Source: UBA7662 sp036787895
GTDB lineage: Bacteria > Bacteroidota > Bacteroidia > UBA7662
Direction of reading: 5' to 3'
Length of the DNA: 64,000 nt
NCBI GenBank assembly: GCA_036787895.1
Contig: DAIQOK010000015.1
Coordinates: 19,763 to 83,762, forward strand
Below, one piece after another: positions 50,915 through 61,466 of this stretch (position 1 is the first letter of the stretch; every line of letters starts with the position of its first letter). The notes under the pieces are model-generated. The model made no database searches. It saw only the letters and a program-made list of their open reading frames with translations, and had not been told where the DNA came from. The translations under genes were made by a program, and so were the position numbers.

Positions 50915-53740
50915 ATGGAGCCAACGCCAACACTTAGCGGAGATGTCGATTACATAGAAGTATACGGCGCCCGCGTTCACAACCTCAAAAATATCGACAT
51001 CAAAATTCCGCGCAACCAACTGGTGGTCATTACCGGTTTGAGTGGCAGCGGGAAATCGTCGTTGGCATTCGACACCATTTATGCCGAGGGTCAGCGGCGA
51101 TATATGGAGAGTTTTTCGGCTTATGCCCGCCAATTTATCGGCGACATGGAGCGGCCGGATGTTGATAAAATTGAGGGCTTGAGCCCGGTGATTTCGATTG
51201 AACAAAAAACCACCAACAAAAATCCGCGCTCTACGGTAGGCACCATCACTGAAATCTACGATTTCATGCGTCTGCTTTTTGCCAGGGTGGGTGAAGCTTA
51301 TTCCTATGTGAGCGGCGACCGGATGGTGCGTTTTACTGATGCCCAAATCGAAGCAGCCATACTCGACAAATACCGAGGCGGAAAAATTGCCATACTGGCA
51401 CCCTTGGTCAGAGCACGAAAAGGACATTACCGGGAGTTGTTTGAGCAGGTACGCAAACAAGGTTTTCTGAAAATCCGTGTTGATGGAGAGCTGCTCGATC
51501 TGACACCTAAAATGCAGGTCGATCGCTACAAAGTCCACGATATCGAACTGGTTATCGACCGGCTCATACTCGATGGCGATCAGGGTAAACGCTTGAAACA
51601 ATCCATCGACAGTGCCTTAAAAACCGGCAAAGGCATATTGCAGGTACTCGATCTCGACAGTGGCGCTTTATCATTCTACAGCCGATTTTTGATGGATCCT
51701 GTTTCGGGTCTGGCTTACGACGAGCCGCAGCCCAACAGTTTTTCTTTCAACTCTCCCTATGGTGCCTGTCCCGATTGTGATGGCTTGGGCAGCGTACCTG
51801 ATGTAGATCCGGAACGGGTCATGCCAGATGCCAGTCTGAGTATAGTTTCCGGTGGCCTCGCTCCTTTGGGCGAATACCGCGATATCTGGGTTTTCCGAAT
51901 GATTTCGGCATTGTCGAAAAGGCACAAATTCAGTCTCACTACGCCTGTGGGTCAGTTGAGCCCCGAAGCATTAAAATTGCTGTTGTACGGCAGTGACGAA
52001 AAACTGGAAGTGCCATCGAAACAAGATGAAGGCTACGGGCACAGTGTTCGTTGGGACGGCCTCATCAACCTCATCAAAAAACAACATGACGATCCGGCTT
52101 CTATCTCCATTCAAAGTTGGGCCGAAGAATTTCTGACCCACAGCAGCTGCTCCAGCTGCGGTGGCGGTCGGCTCAAGCAGGAATCGCTGCATTATAAAAT
52201 CAAAGGAAAAAACATTGCCGAACTCGCCCAGCTTGAATTGAACGAACTGGCGGAGTTTATTGATGGGCTCGACAATTATTTCAAAGGCAATGAAGCCACG
52301 ATTGCCGCCGAAATTTTAAAGGAAATCCGTACCCGCCTCGGCTTTTTGCTCGACATCGGCTTGAGTTATTTGTCGTTGAACCGAACCTCTAACACCTTAT
52401 CGGGTGGAGAATCGCAACGCATTCGCTTAGCCACCCAAATTGGCTCTCAGCTGGTAGGCGTATTGTATATACTCGATGAACCAAGTATCGGGCTGCACCA
52501 AAGAGACAATGCCCGGCTGATCGACAGCTTGAAACGCCTCCGGGATGCCGGCAATTCGGTCATCGTTGTGGAGCATGACGAGGATATGATTCGCCAGGCC
52601 GACCATGTCATTGATATGGGGCCGGGTGCAGGAGCATTTGGTGGTTCGGTGGTTGGCGCCGGCACACCTGCCGAATTTTTGGCCTTGCCCACCACTACGG
52701 CTGGCTATTTAGCCGGGCAAATTCAGGTGGGAGTGCGGGAATTGCGGCAGCCCAAAAACCAGCAATACCTCAAACTCTATGGTGCCAGCGGTAATAATCT
52801 GAAACAGGTAGATGTGGCTTTCCCGTTGGGACAATTCATCTGTGTTACCGGCGTATCGGGTTCGGGTAAATCTACTTTGATTAACGAAACGCTCTATCCC
52901 ATATTGAGTCAACATTTGTACGGCAGTCGGAAAAAGCCCATGCCATACAGCAAAATAGAAGGCATTAAGCTGGTAGATAAAGTCATAGAAATTGATCAGG
53001 CGCCGATTGGGCGTACGCCCCGTTCCAATCCGAGTACCTATACCGGTGTATTCAGCGACATAAGAGCTTTATTTGCCGAATTGCCCGAAGCCAAAATCAG
53101 GGGCTATAAACCCGGGCGTTTTTCTTTTAATGTAAAAGGTGGGCGATGCGAGACCTGTGGTGGCGGTGGTATGCGTGTTATTGAGATGAATTTTCTACCT
53201 GATGTGCAGGTGATTTGTGAGAGCTGTCAGGGCCGGCGTTACAACCGCGAAACTTTGGAAGTACGTTACCGCGGCATGTCGATCAGCGACATACTAGATA
53301 TGAGCATACACGAAGCCGTGGAGTTTTTCGCCTATATGCCCAACATCTTACGCAAGATAAAAACCTTGCAGGATGTGGGCCTGGGATATGTGACCCTGGG
53401 GCAATCGTCCACTACCTTGTCGGGTGGCGAAGCGCAACGGGTGAAGCTGGCGGCTGAATTGTCCAAACGCGATACGGGTAACACCTTTTATATCCTGGAT
53501 GAGCCTACTACCGGGCTGCATTTTGAAGATGTACGTGTTTTATTGGGTGTACTGCATGAATTAACCGACCGGGGCAATACTGTTTTGGTGATAGAACACA
53601 ATCTGGATGTGATCCGAACAGCCGATTATATAGTGGATATGGGCCCTGAGGGAGGTCGATTTGGAGGAGAAGTGATGTATGCAGGAGATAGAAGAGGGTT
53701 AAAAAGTGCCAAAAGCAGCATTACAGCACATTTTTTATAA
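50915..53740 (+). CDS. uvrA: Excinuclease ABC subunit A
   Basis: Damage-recognition ATPase of nucleotide excision repair. The 941 residues carry two ABC modules, each split by insertions: Walker A GLSGSGKSS near 35 and GVSGSGKST near 645, signatures NTLSGGESQRIRLA and TTLSGGEAQRVKLA, and Walker B LYILDEPSIGLHQ and FYILDEPTTGLHF. The Zn fingers are CPDCDG paired with CSSCGG, and CETCGGGG paired with CESCQG. Full length, no anomaly. Confidence 0.98.
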   Translation: MEPTPTLSGDVDYIEVYGARVHNLKNIDIKIPRNQLVVITGLSGSGKSSLAFDTIYAEGQRRYMESFSAYARQFIGDMERPDVDKIEGLSPVISIEQKTTNKNPRSTVGTITEIYDFMRLLFARVGEAYSYVSGDRMVRFTDAQIEAAILDKYRGGKIAILAPLVRARKGHYRELFEQVRKQGFLKIRVDGELLDLTPKMQVDRYKVHDIELVIDRLILDGDQGKRLKQSIDSALKTGKGILQVLDLDSGALSFYSRFLMDPVSGLAYDEPQPNSFSFNSPYGACPDCDGLGSVPDVDPERVMPDASLSIVSGGLAPLGEYRDIWVFRMISALSKRHKFSLTTPVGQLSPEALKLLLYGSDEKLEVPSKQDEGYGHSVRWDGLINLIKKQHDDPASISIQSWAEEFLTHSSCSSCGGGRLKQESLHYKIKGKNIAELAQLELNELAEFIDGLDNYFKGNEATIAAEILKEIRTRLGFLLDIGLSYLSLNRTSNTLSGGESQRIRLATQIGSQLVGVLYILDEPSIGLHQRDNARLIDSLKRLRDAGNSVIVVEHDEDMIRQADHVIDMGPGAGAFGGSVVGAGTPAEFLALPTTTAGYLAGQIQVGVRELRQPKNQQYLKLYGASGNNLKQVDVAFPLGQFICVTGVSGSGKSTLINETLYPILSQHLYGSRKKPMPYSKIEGIKLVDKVIEIDQAPIGRTPRSNPSTYTGVFSDIRALFAELPEAKIRGYKPGRFSFNVKGGRCETCGGGGMRVIEMNFLPDVQVICESCQGRRYNRETLEVRYRGMSISDILDMSIHEAVEFFAYMPNILRKIKTLQDVGLGYVTLGQSSTTLSGGEAQRVKLAAELSKRDTGNTFYILDEPTTGLHFEDVRVLLGVLHELTDRGNTVLVIEHNLDVIRTADYIVDMGPEGGRFGGEVMYAGDRRGLKSAKSSITAHFL

Positions 53741-53884
53741 GTCTCGTATTGGCTGAATCGACAGTATTTCTTTGCCAGTATTTCCAGGTATTGACTTTAT
53801 CGTAAAAGTTATGTCAAGTATATTTTTTTGTTTTGAAAAGAAATTCTTTTACCTTGACTCATCAAATTCTAAACAATTAAGCTT

Positions 53885-56800
53885 ATGAAGAAATCTTACT
53901 ACTTTGTTAGTACGGCTTTCTTGGTGCTCTTGTTGGGGCTGAGTGTATCGTTTCAATCGATCGCTCAATCACCAACTTCTGTTACGCAGCTGTTCTTTAT
54001 GACAACTACGAACGGAAATCTAGCACAAGATCGCAATGGTAATCCCATCGATATGTCGTCGGGAACTACCCAACATTTGGCACCGAATGCAGGAACGGCT
54101 GGAAATGCAACAAACATTCTATGGCCGAGTGGTTTTCCATTTAGTTTTCCTACTGGTACGGCTTTTGCACCCATCCTTTCTTGGTCGGTTGCTACTAACG
54201 GTTGTATTGGTTTGAGCAATACTACTACTTCTGGCATAACTGCAGGAAATAATGTGTCGGGCGGTACAGGAATTCGTTTGGCTGCATTTGGTACAGGATT
54301 AAACAATGGCGCAATTACTGCGAATGGCAAAGTACATTCGAAAGTATTTGGAACATCACCCAATCAGGTCTTTGTTGTGGAATTTTTGGGTATGCGCTTC
54401 ACAAATACCAGTACTACAGATGACTTACATTATCAAGTGCGTTTTTACGAAAATGGAAATATTCTAGAATACGTTTACGGAAGTATGGCCTTAGGAGCGG
54501 GAAGCACGACTACTTGTAAAGTGGGTGTCTCAACTGCAACTGGCACACATAATACTGTTCAGGTTTCTTCACATTCCGCAAGTATTACTGCAAATTATTC
54601 TAATACGTATAATACGGTTGGTCCTTTGGCTGATTTTGCTAGTACATCAACTACTCGTCGTGTATATACTTTTAGTCCAACAAATTTGTTACCCCATGTA
54701 TATGACAGTTCTACAGTTCTTCAGGTTACTGGTGATGCCCCACAAGGTGGCTCCAATGTAGCTATTTTGCGTTATGATGTGTTTACATCAGGTGGCGCGA
54801 ATCCAATGAGTACAACCGGCATTACTTTTAATACTACAGGTACAACGGCTGCTGCGAATTTAACGGCTGCTAAAATATACTATACTGGTACGAGTAGTTC
54901 ATTTTCTACAGCCACACAATTTGGATCTACGGTTAACAACCCTTCTGGAACGCATACTGTTACTGGATCACAAGTGTTAAGTTCAGGAACAAATTACTTC
55001 TGGTTAGTCTATGATATTTCAGGTACTGCCCCGGTAAATAATGTAATAGATGGTCAAATTACCTCGGCTACGATAGGAGGAACTGCTCGAACGCCTTTGG
55101 TTACAGACCCTTCGGGTAACAGAACAATACGTGCCCCATTGGCAGGTACAGTTACAGTAGGTACTGGAGGTACATATGCTACTCTTAATGCATTATTTGC
55201 CGATTTGAATGCTGTTGGACTCAGTGGAAACCTCACTGTTAATATTGTAAGCGATATTACAGAGCCAGCGGCTGCAGGGTTGAGTCAATGGACAGAAGTA
55301 GGTGCTGGTAACTATACAGTTACGATTCGCCCATCAGGCGGAGCCAGAAGAATCAGTGGTTCAATTACCAATTCTGGTGTAATTGTGCTTGTAGGTGCTG
55401 ACCGGGTTATAATTGATGGTCGTATTAACAATACTGGTAATAATTTGACTATTGAAAATACCTTGGCATCGGGAACGAGCGTGGGTATTTTATTAGCAGG
55501 GACAACAGAAGCAAGTGGTGGTTGTAATGATGTAACTATCAGAAACTGTACTATAATGGCTGGTACTACAGTAGGTACTACGACATCCACAGCCGCAATT
55601 TGGGCACAGGGATTAGGTGCACCTAACAATAATCTCACGATTACTGAAAATATTATCAAAAGAAGCTACAGAGGTATATATATAGGTACCAATGCTCCTT
55701 TGACGCCTTATCTCGGGCTAACTATTACCAATAATGAGGTTGGAACTGCCAACTCTACCGAACAAAACACATTTCGTGGCATTCAGGTAGGTTATTCAAG
55801 AGGAGCAGTGATTAATGGTAATACTGTCTATAATCAAATCACTACTCTAGGTGTAAGTATTGCAGCTATAGAATTAGCTACCGGTGCGGATTCTTGTATT
55901 GTTTCGAATAACAAAATACATACAATTGCAAATCCATCTGCTTCTGGCTGGGGGGCTTACGGTATAAATGTTGCTGCGGGAAATAATCACTTCATTTACA
56001 ATAATGATGTTTCTAATATTTATACATGTAACTATAGTGCTACATCTACTACATTTAATGCCTTTGGTATTCGTCTGGCTGCAGGAACTGGTATTCGTGT
56101 TATTAATAACACAGTAAATATGTCGGGTAACTATCCTACTAATGCAAATACCGTAGCTAGTTCTGCTGCGTTTTGCGTAACAGCTGTAGGAATTACTGGT
56201 TTAACTGTAAGAAATAATAATTTTTCGAATCGGATTACATCTGCTGCAACCGGTAATAAGGGTATGTACGCTTATTGGCTACCTGATGCTTATCCTTTCG
56301 CTACCGCCATTAATTCATTTGCAAACAATAACTTGGATATTGGTAGTGAGCCGTATCATCTGACTGCTAAGTTGGGTACAACCCATGGCACAACTGTGTA
56401 CGCTTCTTTGGCTGATTGGAAGACGGTTTCTTCACGTGATACTACTTCCGTAGCTATTAATCCAGCTTTCTTAAGTGCTACTACCGGCGTGCCAAACTCA
56501 TTGGCTTTAAATAACCTGGGTACACCTGAACCCGGAATCACAACCGACATTAATGGTGTTACACGAAATGCTACCACCCCTGATTTAGGTGCATATGAAT
56601 TTACTCCAATTGCTACCGATGCAACCGCAGTTGAATTAATTGTTAAGCCCAATTCTGCTGGTTGTTTTGAGCCGAATGAACCGGTAAAAGCAGTAATAAG
56701 AAATTCTGGAGCTGCCGTATTAAATTTTGCAAACAACAATATGACTGTAACGGTGAATGTATCGGCACCAGGTGGTCCGGTAGTACTAACCGCTACCAGA

Positions 56801-59800
56801 AATACAGGCACGCTCGCCATTGGTGATACCTTGCAAATATTAATGTCACCAACTGTGAACATGACCGCTGCAGGTACTTACACCTTTAGTGGAAACGTAA
56901 ACGTCACTGGTGACGGTGTAGCACAAAACAACAACTTTGCTCAAATCACACGTCAGGCTTTAAGGGAGCCGCTGCCTTTTGGTCAAGGATTTGAAAATGT
57001 TTCTGGCACGAACCCACCTGTCGGCTGGAGCTTTATCCCAGCTTTGGGTACACTCACGCAAGGCTCGCCTTGGTTGAATTGGCAAATTGGTCCAGGCGGA
57101 CATGGTGAAACCGGAAATGGTTTGTATACTAACCTTTATAGCAGTGTAACCAGCTCGGAATTTGCAATGCCAGTTGTTGGTCCTATTCTGGCAAATTCCA
57201 GTTTCAGTTTTAGGTATAGAATTATTAACTATTCAGGTTATCCTGCCACTGCTACTCCAATTGTGGCTGCTGATTCTATTACAATTTTGATTTCAACAAA
57301 TTGCGGATTAACCTATACCCAAGTTTATCGTATTGATGCAAGTAATCATGTCGTCTCAACAAATTGGGCGAGTGTTTCAATTCCGTTGACCAATTATGTT
57401 GGACAGGACATTAAAATTAAAGTACAAAACAAATGGGGTGCTGGCGATTATTTCATTGATTTTGATAATATCATGATTGGCCGTCCAATGAGCCCAGTTA
57501 CACTTATTGCTCCTGCTAATAATGCTTTGCTTAACATAAGCGGTATTGGTTCAACAACTATAAACGCTAGTTGGACACGAGCTTCTTCTGATCCAGTTAC
57601 TTATACTTGGTTGTTGTCAGATACCAGTAAAAACTTTGCAGCACCTTTGGCCAGTTTCAGTAGCAACAATAACGGTTTAGATTCTGTCCTAACTTTGAAC
57701 TATTACCAAATTGATGCTTTAATGGCAAGTTTAGGTATCCCGGTTGGTACTACTGCCTTAGCAACATGGACGGTTCGAATCAATGCAGGTGGTTTGACAA
57801 TTTGGGCGGTGGATACTTTTGATATTCGTTTGAATCGTGCTGGTTTAGCGCCACTTCGTTTGGCTGTGGCTCCTGCGGCATCTGGTACTTCATCAACTGG
57901 AACACGTGGACCTACAGGTTTGGTAGCGCAGACAGTGTTGCGTGTTGCTGGTATAGTTACTCAAGCTGAATTATTGGCTGCAGGTATTGATAGTGGAACT
58001 GTTATGCAGAGTATGGCGATTCGTAATATTGCCTCTGCGAACGTAGCTGTAAGAGGTATGTTCCGTCTATACATTCGTAATGCTCCGGATACAACCTCTT
58101 TATATACCCGTGGTTTACCATGGACTGGAGCGATTAACGGTCTGATGCTAATTCATCAAGATACTTTGACCCTGAGATCTACCGCAGGTTTACTCACTGC
58201 ATCATTTAATCAACCCTTTGTATATACCGGTGGTGCCTTGGATTATGCTTTCGAGTGGCATGCGGCAGCTCCGTTTGCGACTACTGGAGCTACTTATGCT
58301 GCGAATACAGCTATTCCGGGTTCTTCTGCTGCGGCTCAAGGAACAACTGCTCCGGCTAACCTGACCAACACAGCCAATACGCAGTTCCGCCCAGAAATGA
58401 CCTGGGGTGTTGAACGTAAAGCGAACGATCTCGAAGTGAATAACATTTGGGCGCTAGGAAGAAACCCTCGCATTTATGGCTCACCAGAAACCATCACGGG
58501 TTTTGTGAAGAATAACAGCTTTCAAACAGTCACAAACGCAACAATTAGTCTGAATATCAGTGGTGCAAACACTGGCACTACAACTGCGAATGTAACTTTG
58601 GCACCGGATTCTACAGCACTTCTGGCTTTCCCTTTCAACGCAGCGAATACCGGTTTCACAAATATCAGTGTTGTAGCTCCTGCTGACCAACTGAATGCTA
58701 ACAACAGCAGAACCTGGCTACAGCAAGTAACCGACAGTATTTTCAGCTATGCGGATACAGTTACAGTGGGTAATGGTTCGGTAGGCTTTAATACAGGATC
58801 AGGCTTGTTGTTGAATAAATATCGTATCAACGGCACGCGTCAGATTAGAGCAGCTCGAATTCGGATAGCGAATAATGCGGCTACTGTTGGCAATTCAGTT
58901 TACGCTGTTGTTACCAATGATACTGGTACCATTATCGCTCAATCTGCTCCAATTACGATTGCAACGGCAGATTTGAACACCTGGGTGATTTTCCCATTCA
59001 CAGTTGCTCCGAACATTACGGATACTACCTTTATGATTGGTTTGGCTCAGCCTGCCAATGCTACAGGTTATTTCCCGGTTGCTTTCCAGGCTGAAAACCC
59101 AACCCGTCCGAATGCTTACTTTAGTGCAAACCTTGGTGGTGGCGGTGCAGGTGCAGTGGCTGGCTTCCGTTTAATGATTGAAGCACATGTAGGCGCGGTT
59201 GCAATTCCAGACACCTTGTCGGCATTCAACTTGCTCACGCCTGCGAATAATGACTCAATTAATGTAGATGGCGCGCCTACTACAGCGGTGAACTTTACCT
59301 GGCAGTCTTCTGTACGTTCCACAACTGGTGCTGTTACTTACGATATGACCTTGGAAACCACTAGCTCTAACCCAGTTGCTATCCTTACGCGTACTGGTCT
59401 TACCAGCCCGAATGTATCGATTAACTACGGTGTGTTGGCTGATACTTTGACGAGCAGAGGAGTAGCAGTAGGTAATAGCTTCACTGGTCGCTGGAAAGTC
59501 GTTGCTAACTCAGGTACACTTTCGAAAGAAGCCACTGCGAAATTCAACATCAAGTTGCGTCGTGGTGAAATTACTTCAATCGAAGAGACTGAACTCAGCA
59601 AGTCGATTAAACTATATCCTAACCCTGCAAACACTGTAGCTACCCTTGATTTCAAAGGTGCTTTGTCGAGCAAAATGGACGTAGTGATTGTGAATTCAAT
59701 GGGTCAGGAAATGCTCCGCACAGAAGTATTGCCTGCAACTACTGGCGAAGTAACGATCGATGTATCTGCTTTGCAACAGGGTATGTATTTCGTACGTATC

Positions 59801-59848
59801 ACTGATGGTAACGAACTGGCAGTTAAACGTCTGATGATTCAGCGTTAA
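53885..59848 (+). CDS. Giant multidomain surface protein with T9SS type A sorting domain
   Basis: The 1987 residues begin with a signal peptide ending SFQSIAQ. In order: an N-terminal beta domain (about 60-260), a BNR_assoc_N-like domain (about 280-420, VTGDAPQGGSNVAILRYDV), a parallel beta-helix (about 430-900, with many NNxI turns), a CARDB-like segment (about 920-1020), a choice-of-anchor/MAM-like domain (about 1028-1200, FGQGFENVSGTNPPVGW), two fibronectin/Ig-like segments (about 1205 and 1780, each starting LxxPANN), and the sorting domain (about 1905-1987, SIKLYPNPANTVATLDF ... GMYFVRITDG). It should be exported by the type IX system. It is visibly more AT-rich than its neighbours. The substrate is unknown; adhesion or polysaccharide binding are guesses. 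Confidence 0.9.
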   Translation: MKKSYYFVSTAFLVLLLGLSVSFQSIAQSPTSVTQLFFMTTTNGNLAQDRNGNPIDMSSGTTQHLAPNAGTAGNATNILWPSGFPFSFPTGTAFAPILSWSVATNGCIGLSNTTTSGITAGNNVSGGTGIRLAAFGTGLNNGAITANGKVHSKVFGTSPNQVFVVEFLGMRFTNTSTTDDLHYQVRFYENGNILEYVYGSMALGAGSTTTCKVGVSTATGTHNTVQVSSHSASITANYSNTYNTVGPLADFASTSTTRRVYTFSPTNLLPHVYDSSTVLQVTGDAPQGGSNVAILRYDVFTSGGANPMSTTGITFNTTGTTAAANLTAAKIYYTGTSSSFSTATQFGSTVNNPSGTHTVTGSQVLSSGTNYFWLVYDISGTAPVNNVIDGQITSATIGGTARTPLVTDPSGNRTIRAPLAGTVTVGTGGTYATLNALFADLNAVGLSGNLTVNIVSDITEPAAAGLSQWTEVGAGNYTVTIRPSGGARRISGSITNSGVIVLVGADRVIIDGRINNTGNNLTIENTLASGTSVGILLAGTTEASGGCNDVTIRNCTIMAGTTVGTTTSTAAIWAQGLGAPNNNLTITENIIKRSYRGIYIGTNAPLTPYLGLTITNNEVGTANSTEQNTFRGIQVGYSRGAVINGNTVYNQITTLGVSIAAIELATGADSCIVSNNKIHTIANPSASGWGAYGINVAAGNNHFIYNNDVSNIYTCNYSATSTTFNAFGIRLAAGTGIRVINNTVNMSGNYPTNANTVASSAAFCVTAVGITGLTVRNNNFSNRITSAATGNKGMYAYWLPDAYPFATAINSFANNNLDIGSEPYHLTAKLGTTHGTTVYASLADWKTVSSRDTTSVAINPAFLSATTGVPNSLALNNLGTPEPGITTDINGVTRNATTPDLGAYEFTPIATDATAVELIVKPNSAGCFEPNEPVKAVIRNSGAAVLNFANNNMTVTVNVSAPGGPVVLTATRNTGTLAIGDTLQILMSPTVNMTAAGTYTFSGNVNVTGDGVAQNNNFAQITRQALREPLPFGQGFENVSGTNPPVGWSFIPALGTLTQGSPWLNWQIGPGGHGETGNGLYTNLYSSVTSSEFAMPVVGPILANSSFSFRYRIINYSGYPATATPIVAADSITILISTNCGLTYTQVYRIDASNHVVSTNWASVSIPLTNYVGQDIKIKVQNKWGAGDYFIDFDNIMIGRPMSPVTLIAPANNALLNISGIGSTTINASWTRASSDPVTYTWLLSDTSKNFAAPLASFSSNNNGLDSVLTLNYYQIDALMASLGIPVGTTALATWTVRINAGGLTIWAVDTFDIRLNRAGLAPLRLAVAPAASGTSSTGTRGPTGLVAQTVLRVAGIVTQAELLAAGIDSGTVMQSMAIRNIASANVAVRGMFRLYIRNAPDTTSLYTRGLPWTGAINGLMLIHQDTLTLRSTAGLLTASFNQPFVYTGGALDYAFEWHAAAPFATTGATYAANTAIPGSSAAAQGTTAPANLTNTANTQFRPEMTWGVERKANDLEVNNIWALGRNPRIYGSPETITGFVKNNSFQTVTNATISLNISGANTGTTTANVTLAPDSTALLAFPFNAANTGFTNISVVAPADQLNANNSRTWLQQVTDSIFSYADTVTVGNGSVGFNTGSGLLLNKYRINGTRQIRAARIRIANNAATVGNSVYAVVTNDTGTIIAQSAPITIATADLNTWVIFPFTVAPNITDTTFMIGLAQPANATGYFPVAFQAENPTRPNAYFSANLGGGGAGAVAGFRLMIEAHVGAVAIPDTLSAFNLLTPANNDSINVDGAPTTAVNFTWQSSVRSTTGAVTYDMTLETTSSNPVAILTRTGLTSPNVSINYGVLADTLTSRGVAVGNSFTGRWKVVANSGTLSKEATAKFNIKLRRGEITSIEETELSKSIKLYPNPANTVATLDFKGALSSKMDVVIVNSMGQEMLRTEVLPATTGEVTIDVSALQQGMYFVRITDGNELAVKRLMIQR

Positions 59849-59868
59849 TTCATTGTCTTGAATTGTTG

Positions 59869-59900
59869 AGCCGCCCCGGAAAACCGGGGCGGCTTTTTTT
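59869..59900 (+). terminator. Strong terminator after the T9SS protein
   Basis: An 11-bp GC-rich stem AGCCGCCCCGG / CCGGGGCGGCT with loop AAAA and seven T, 20 bp past the stop codon. Confidence 0.95.
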
Positions 59901-59913
59901 ATTAGATTTAACT

Positions 59914-60288
59914 ATGAAAAAACTCACTCAACTCGAATACCTGGCCCAATGGTTTGGGGCTTATGGGCTAAGCGTATGGCTGGGATACCCAGCCTGGTGG
60001 TTCTGGGCTTGGTTGCTGGTCCCCGATTTAAGCATGGTTGGTTACCTGTTCAATGCCCGCCTAGGTGCCTGGTGCTATAATGTAGGTCATCATGTACTTA
60101 CTGCCTTTTTGCTGGCCGCATTGGGCATGGGACTGGATAATGAATACCTCCTTTTTGCTGGCATACTACTTTGGGGACATATTGGGATGGATCGCGTATT
60201 TGGCTACGGTCTGAAATTTGAACGAGGTTTCAAGTTCACCCACCTGGGCAAAATTGGCCCGGAGAAGGACCCTGTGGAGTTACTTTGA
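59914..60288 (+). CDS. DUF4260 membrane protein
   Basis: This 124-residue protein has about four hydrophobic stretches and the DUF4260 marks WWFWAWLLVPDLSMVGYLFNARLGA, YNVGHH and GHIGMDRVFGYGLKF. ATG 59914 follows the terminator; the open frame that begins at 59863 would contain the hairpin. Its GHIGMDR-His/Asp motif suggests a metal or phosphate site, but nothing is known. It is followed by DUF5606, 101 bp later. Confidence 0.85.
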   Translation: MKKLTQLEYLAQWFGAYGLSVWLGYPAWWFWAWLLVPDLSMVGYLFNARLGAWCYNVGHHVLTAFLLAALGMGLDNEYLLFAGILLWGHIGMDRVFGYGLKFERGFKFTHLGKIGPEKDPVELL

Positions 60289-60389
60289 CCTATTTGTCAG
60301 AGGGTGTTCCACTTACTTGGATCATTGTAATCGGCTAAATGGCAAGAAAATCAGTAGAAAAGCGTATTTTTGCCCATCAATTTACGCGC

Positions 60390-60911
60390 ATGGATTTAAA
60401 AGGAATCGTCAACATCTCCGGCAAACCGGGATTGTACAAAGTAATCAGCAGCTCAAAAGGCGGTTTTATTGTGGAAGCGATAGACGAAACCCGCAAACGT
60501 TATCCTATACCGGGTACAGCGCGTGTCGCTGCTTTGGAAGACATTAGTATATATACCCAGGAAGATCAAATCGCGCTTAAAGATGTTTTTCAGCGTATTT
60601 ACGAGGAGAAAATTGAACTCAGTGGCATCGATGCCAACAAAGCCGAGCCACAGTTGATTACCTCAACTTTCGCTAAAATTATTCCCGATTACGATACAGA
60701 AAGGGTGTATATGAGCGATATGCGCAAACTTATCCGCTGGTACCAGACTTTAGCACCGGTGCTCGATTTCAGCAAGGAAGAAGAATCGAAAGAAGAAGCT
60801 GCACCGGTGGAAAAGAAGGCAGGAGCAAAAACGAAAGCTTCTGCTAAAGTCGATGAGGCGTCGGCGGAAGCCAAGCCGAAAAAGGCCCCTGCTAAAAAGA
60901 AGACTGAATAA
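60390..60911 (+). CDS. DUF5606 domain protein
   Basis: The 173 residues start MDLKGIVNISGKPGLYKVIS, matching the family's N-terminus, so ATG 60390 is preferred over 60339. An SH3-like small barrel (GGFIVEAIDETRKRYPIPGTARVAALEDISIYT, about 18-55) is followed by helices and a low-complexity Lys/Ala/Glu tail (about 130-173). A tail of this type suggests nucleic-acid or ribosome contact, but function is unproven. A UUCG-loop terminator follows at once. Confidence 0.87.
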   Translation: MDLKGIVNISGKPGLYKVISSSKGGFIVEAIDETRKRYPIPGTARVAALEDISIYTQEDQIALKDVFQRIYEEKIELSGIDANKAEPQLITSTFAKIIPDYDTERVYMSDMRKLIRWYQTLAPVLDFSKEEESKEEAAPVEKKAGAKTKASAKVDEASAEAKPKKAPAKKKTE

Positions 60912-60916
60912 ATACC

Positions 60917-60940
60917 AAACCCGCTTCGGCGGGTTTTTTT
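60917..60940 (+). terminator. Terminator after DUF5606, UUCG tetraloop
   Basis: Stem AAACCCGC / GCGGGTTT closes a TTCG loop; T run to 60940. It starts 5 bp past the stop codon. Confidence 0.93.
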
Positions 60941-60955
60941 GTGCCTTTAGCAGCT

Positions 60956-61462
60956 TTATTTACGAAGTAAGGTCTCGAAGCTTTCTTTGCCCTCAGCACA
61001 GCTTTTCAAATTGCCAAGCAGCTGTAGTGCCCGTTCTATTTGTTTGTCGGTGCTTTTGAGCTGCCCTACATAATAGGCAATGTATCGCTGTTTGCCTGGT
61101 GCCAGTTGGCAATAGCGTCGATGGGCCTCTTCATCCTGGGCGAGGATTTCAGTCAGCACTTCCGGTAAGGGCATACCCAATTCATCGGGGTGGGGTTCGA
61201 GCTGCAGGTTCAGCTCCATGCCGATTTCAATGCCGTATTGTTGTCTTTTTTGTTTGTTAAGTAGCAAATAAGCATTGCCTTCCCCAAAAGCAACAAAACC
61301 GGCTGTAAAAGCTTCACCATGATTGATGCGGCACAATAAACGGGTTTTGAGTCCACCTATGGCTTGAACTGTATGGGCAGGAATGAATAGGATAAGGGTG
61401 TTCGCGAATTTTGGAAGGGGAAGGACAGCAGCCCGAAGATGTATTTTATCTTCCACAGCCAT
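60956..61462 (-). CDS. YdeI/DUF1905 family protein
   Basis: The 168 residues have a DUF1905 N-terminal part (KIHLRAAVLPLPKFANTLILFIPAHTVQAIG ... LCRINHGEAFTAGFVAFGEGNAYLLLNK) and a YdeI-type C-terminal helical part (ILAQDEEAHRRYCQLAPGKQRYIAYYVGQLKSTDKQIERALQLL). ATG 61462 leaves 4 bp to the murI stop; the longer frame from 61528 would run inside murI. Role unknown; YdeI relatives are tied to envelope stress and bacteriocin tolerance. Confidence 0.83.
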   Translation of the reverse strand: MAVEDKIHLRAAVLPLPKFANTLILFIPAHTVQAIGGLKTRLLCRINHGEAFTAGFVAFGEGNAYLLLNKQKRQQYGIEIGMELNLQLEPHPDELGMPLPEVLTEILAQDEEAHRRYCQLAPGKQRYIAYYVGQLKSTDKQIERALQLLGNLKSCAEGKESFETLLRK

Positions 61463-61466
61463 TGAC

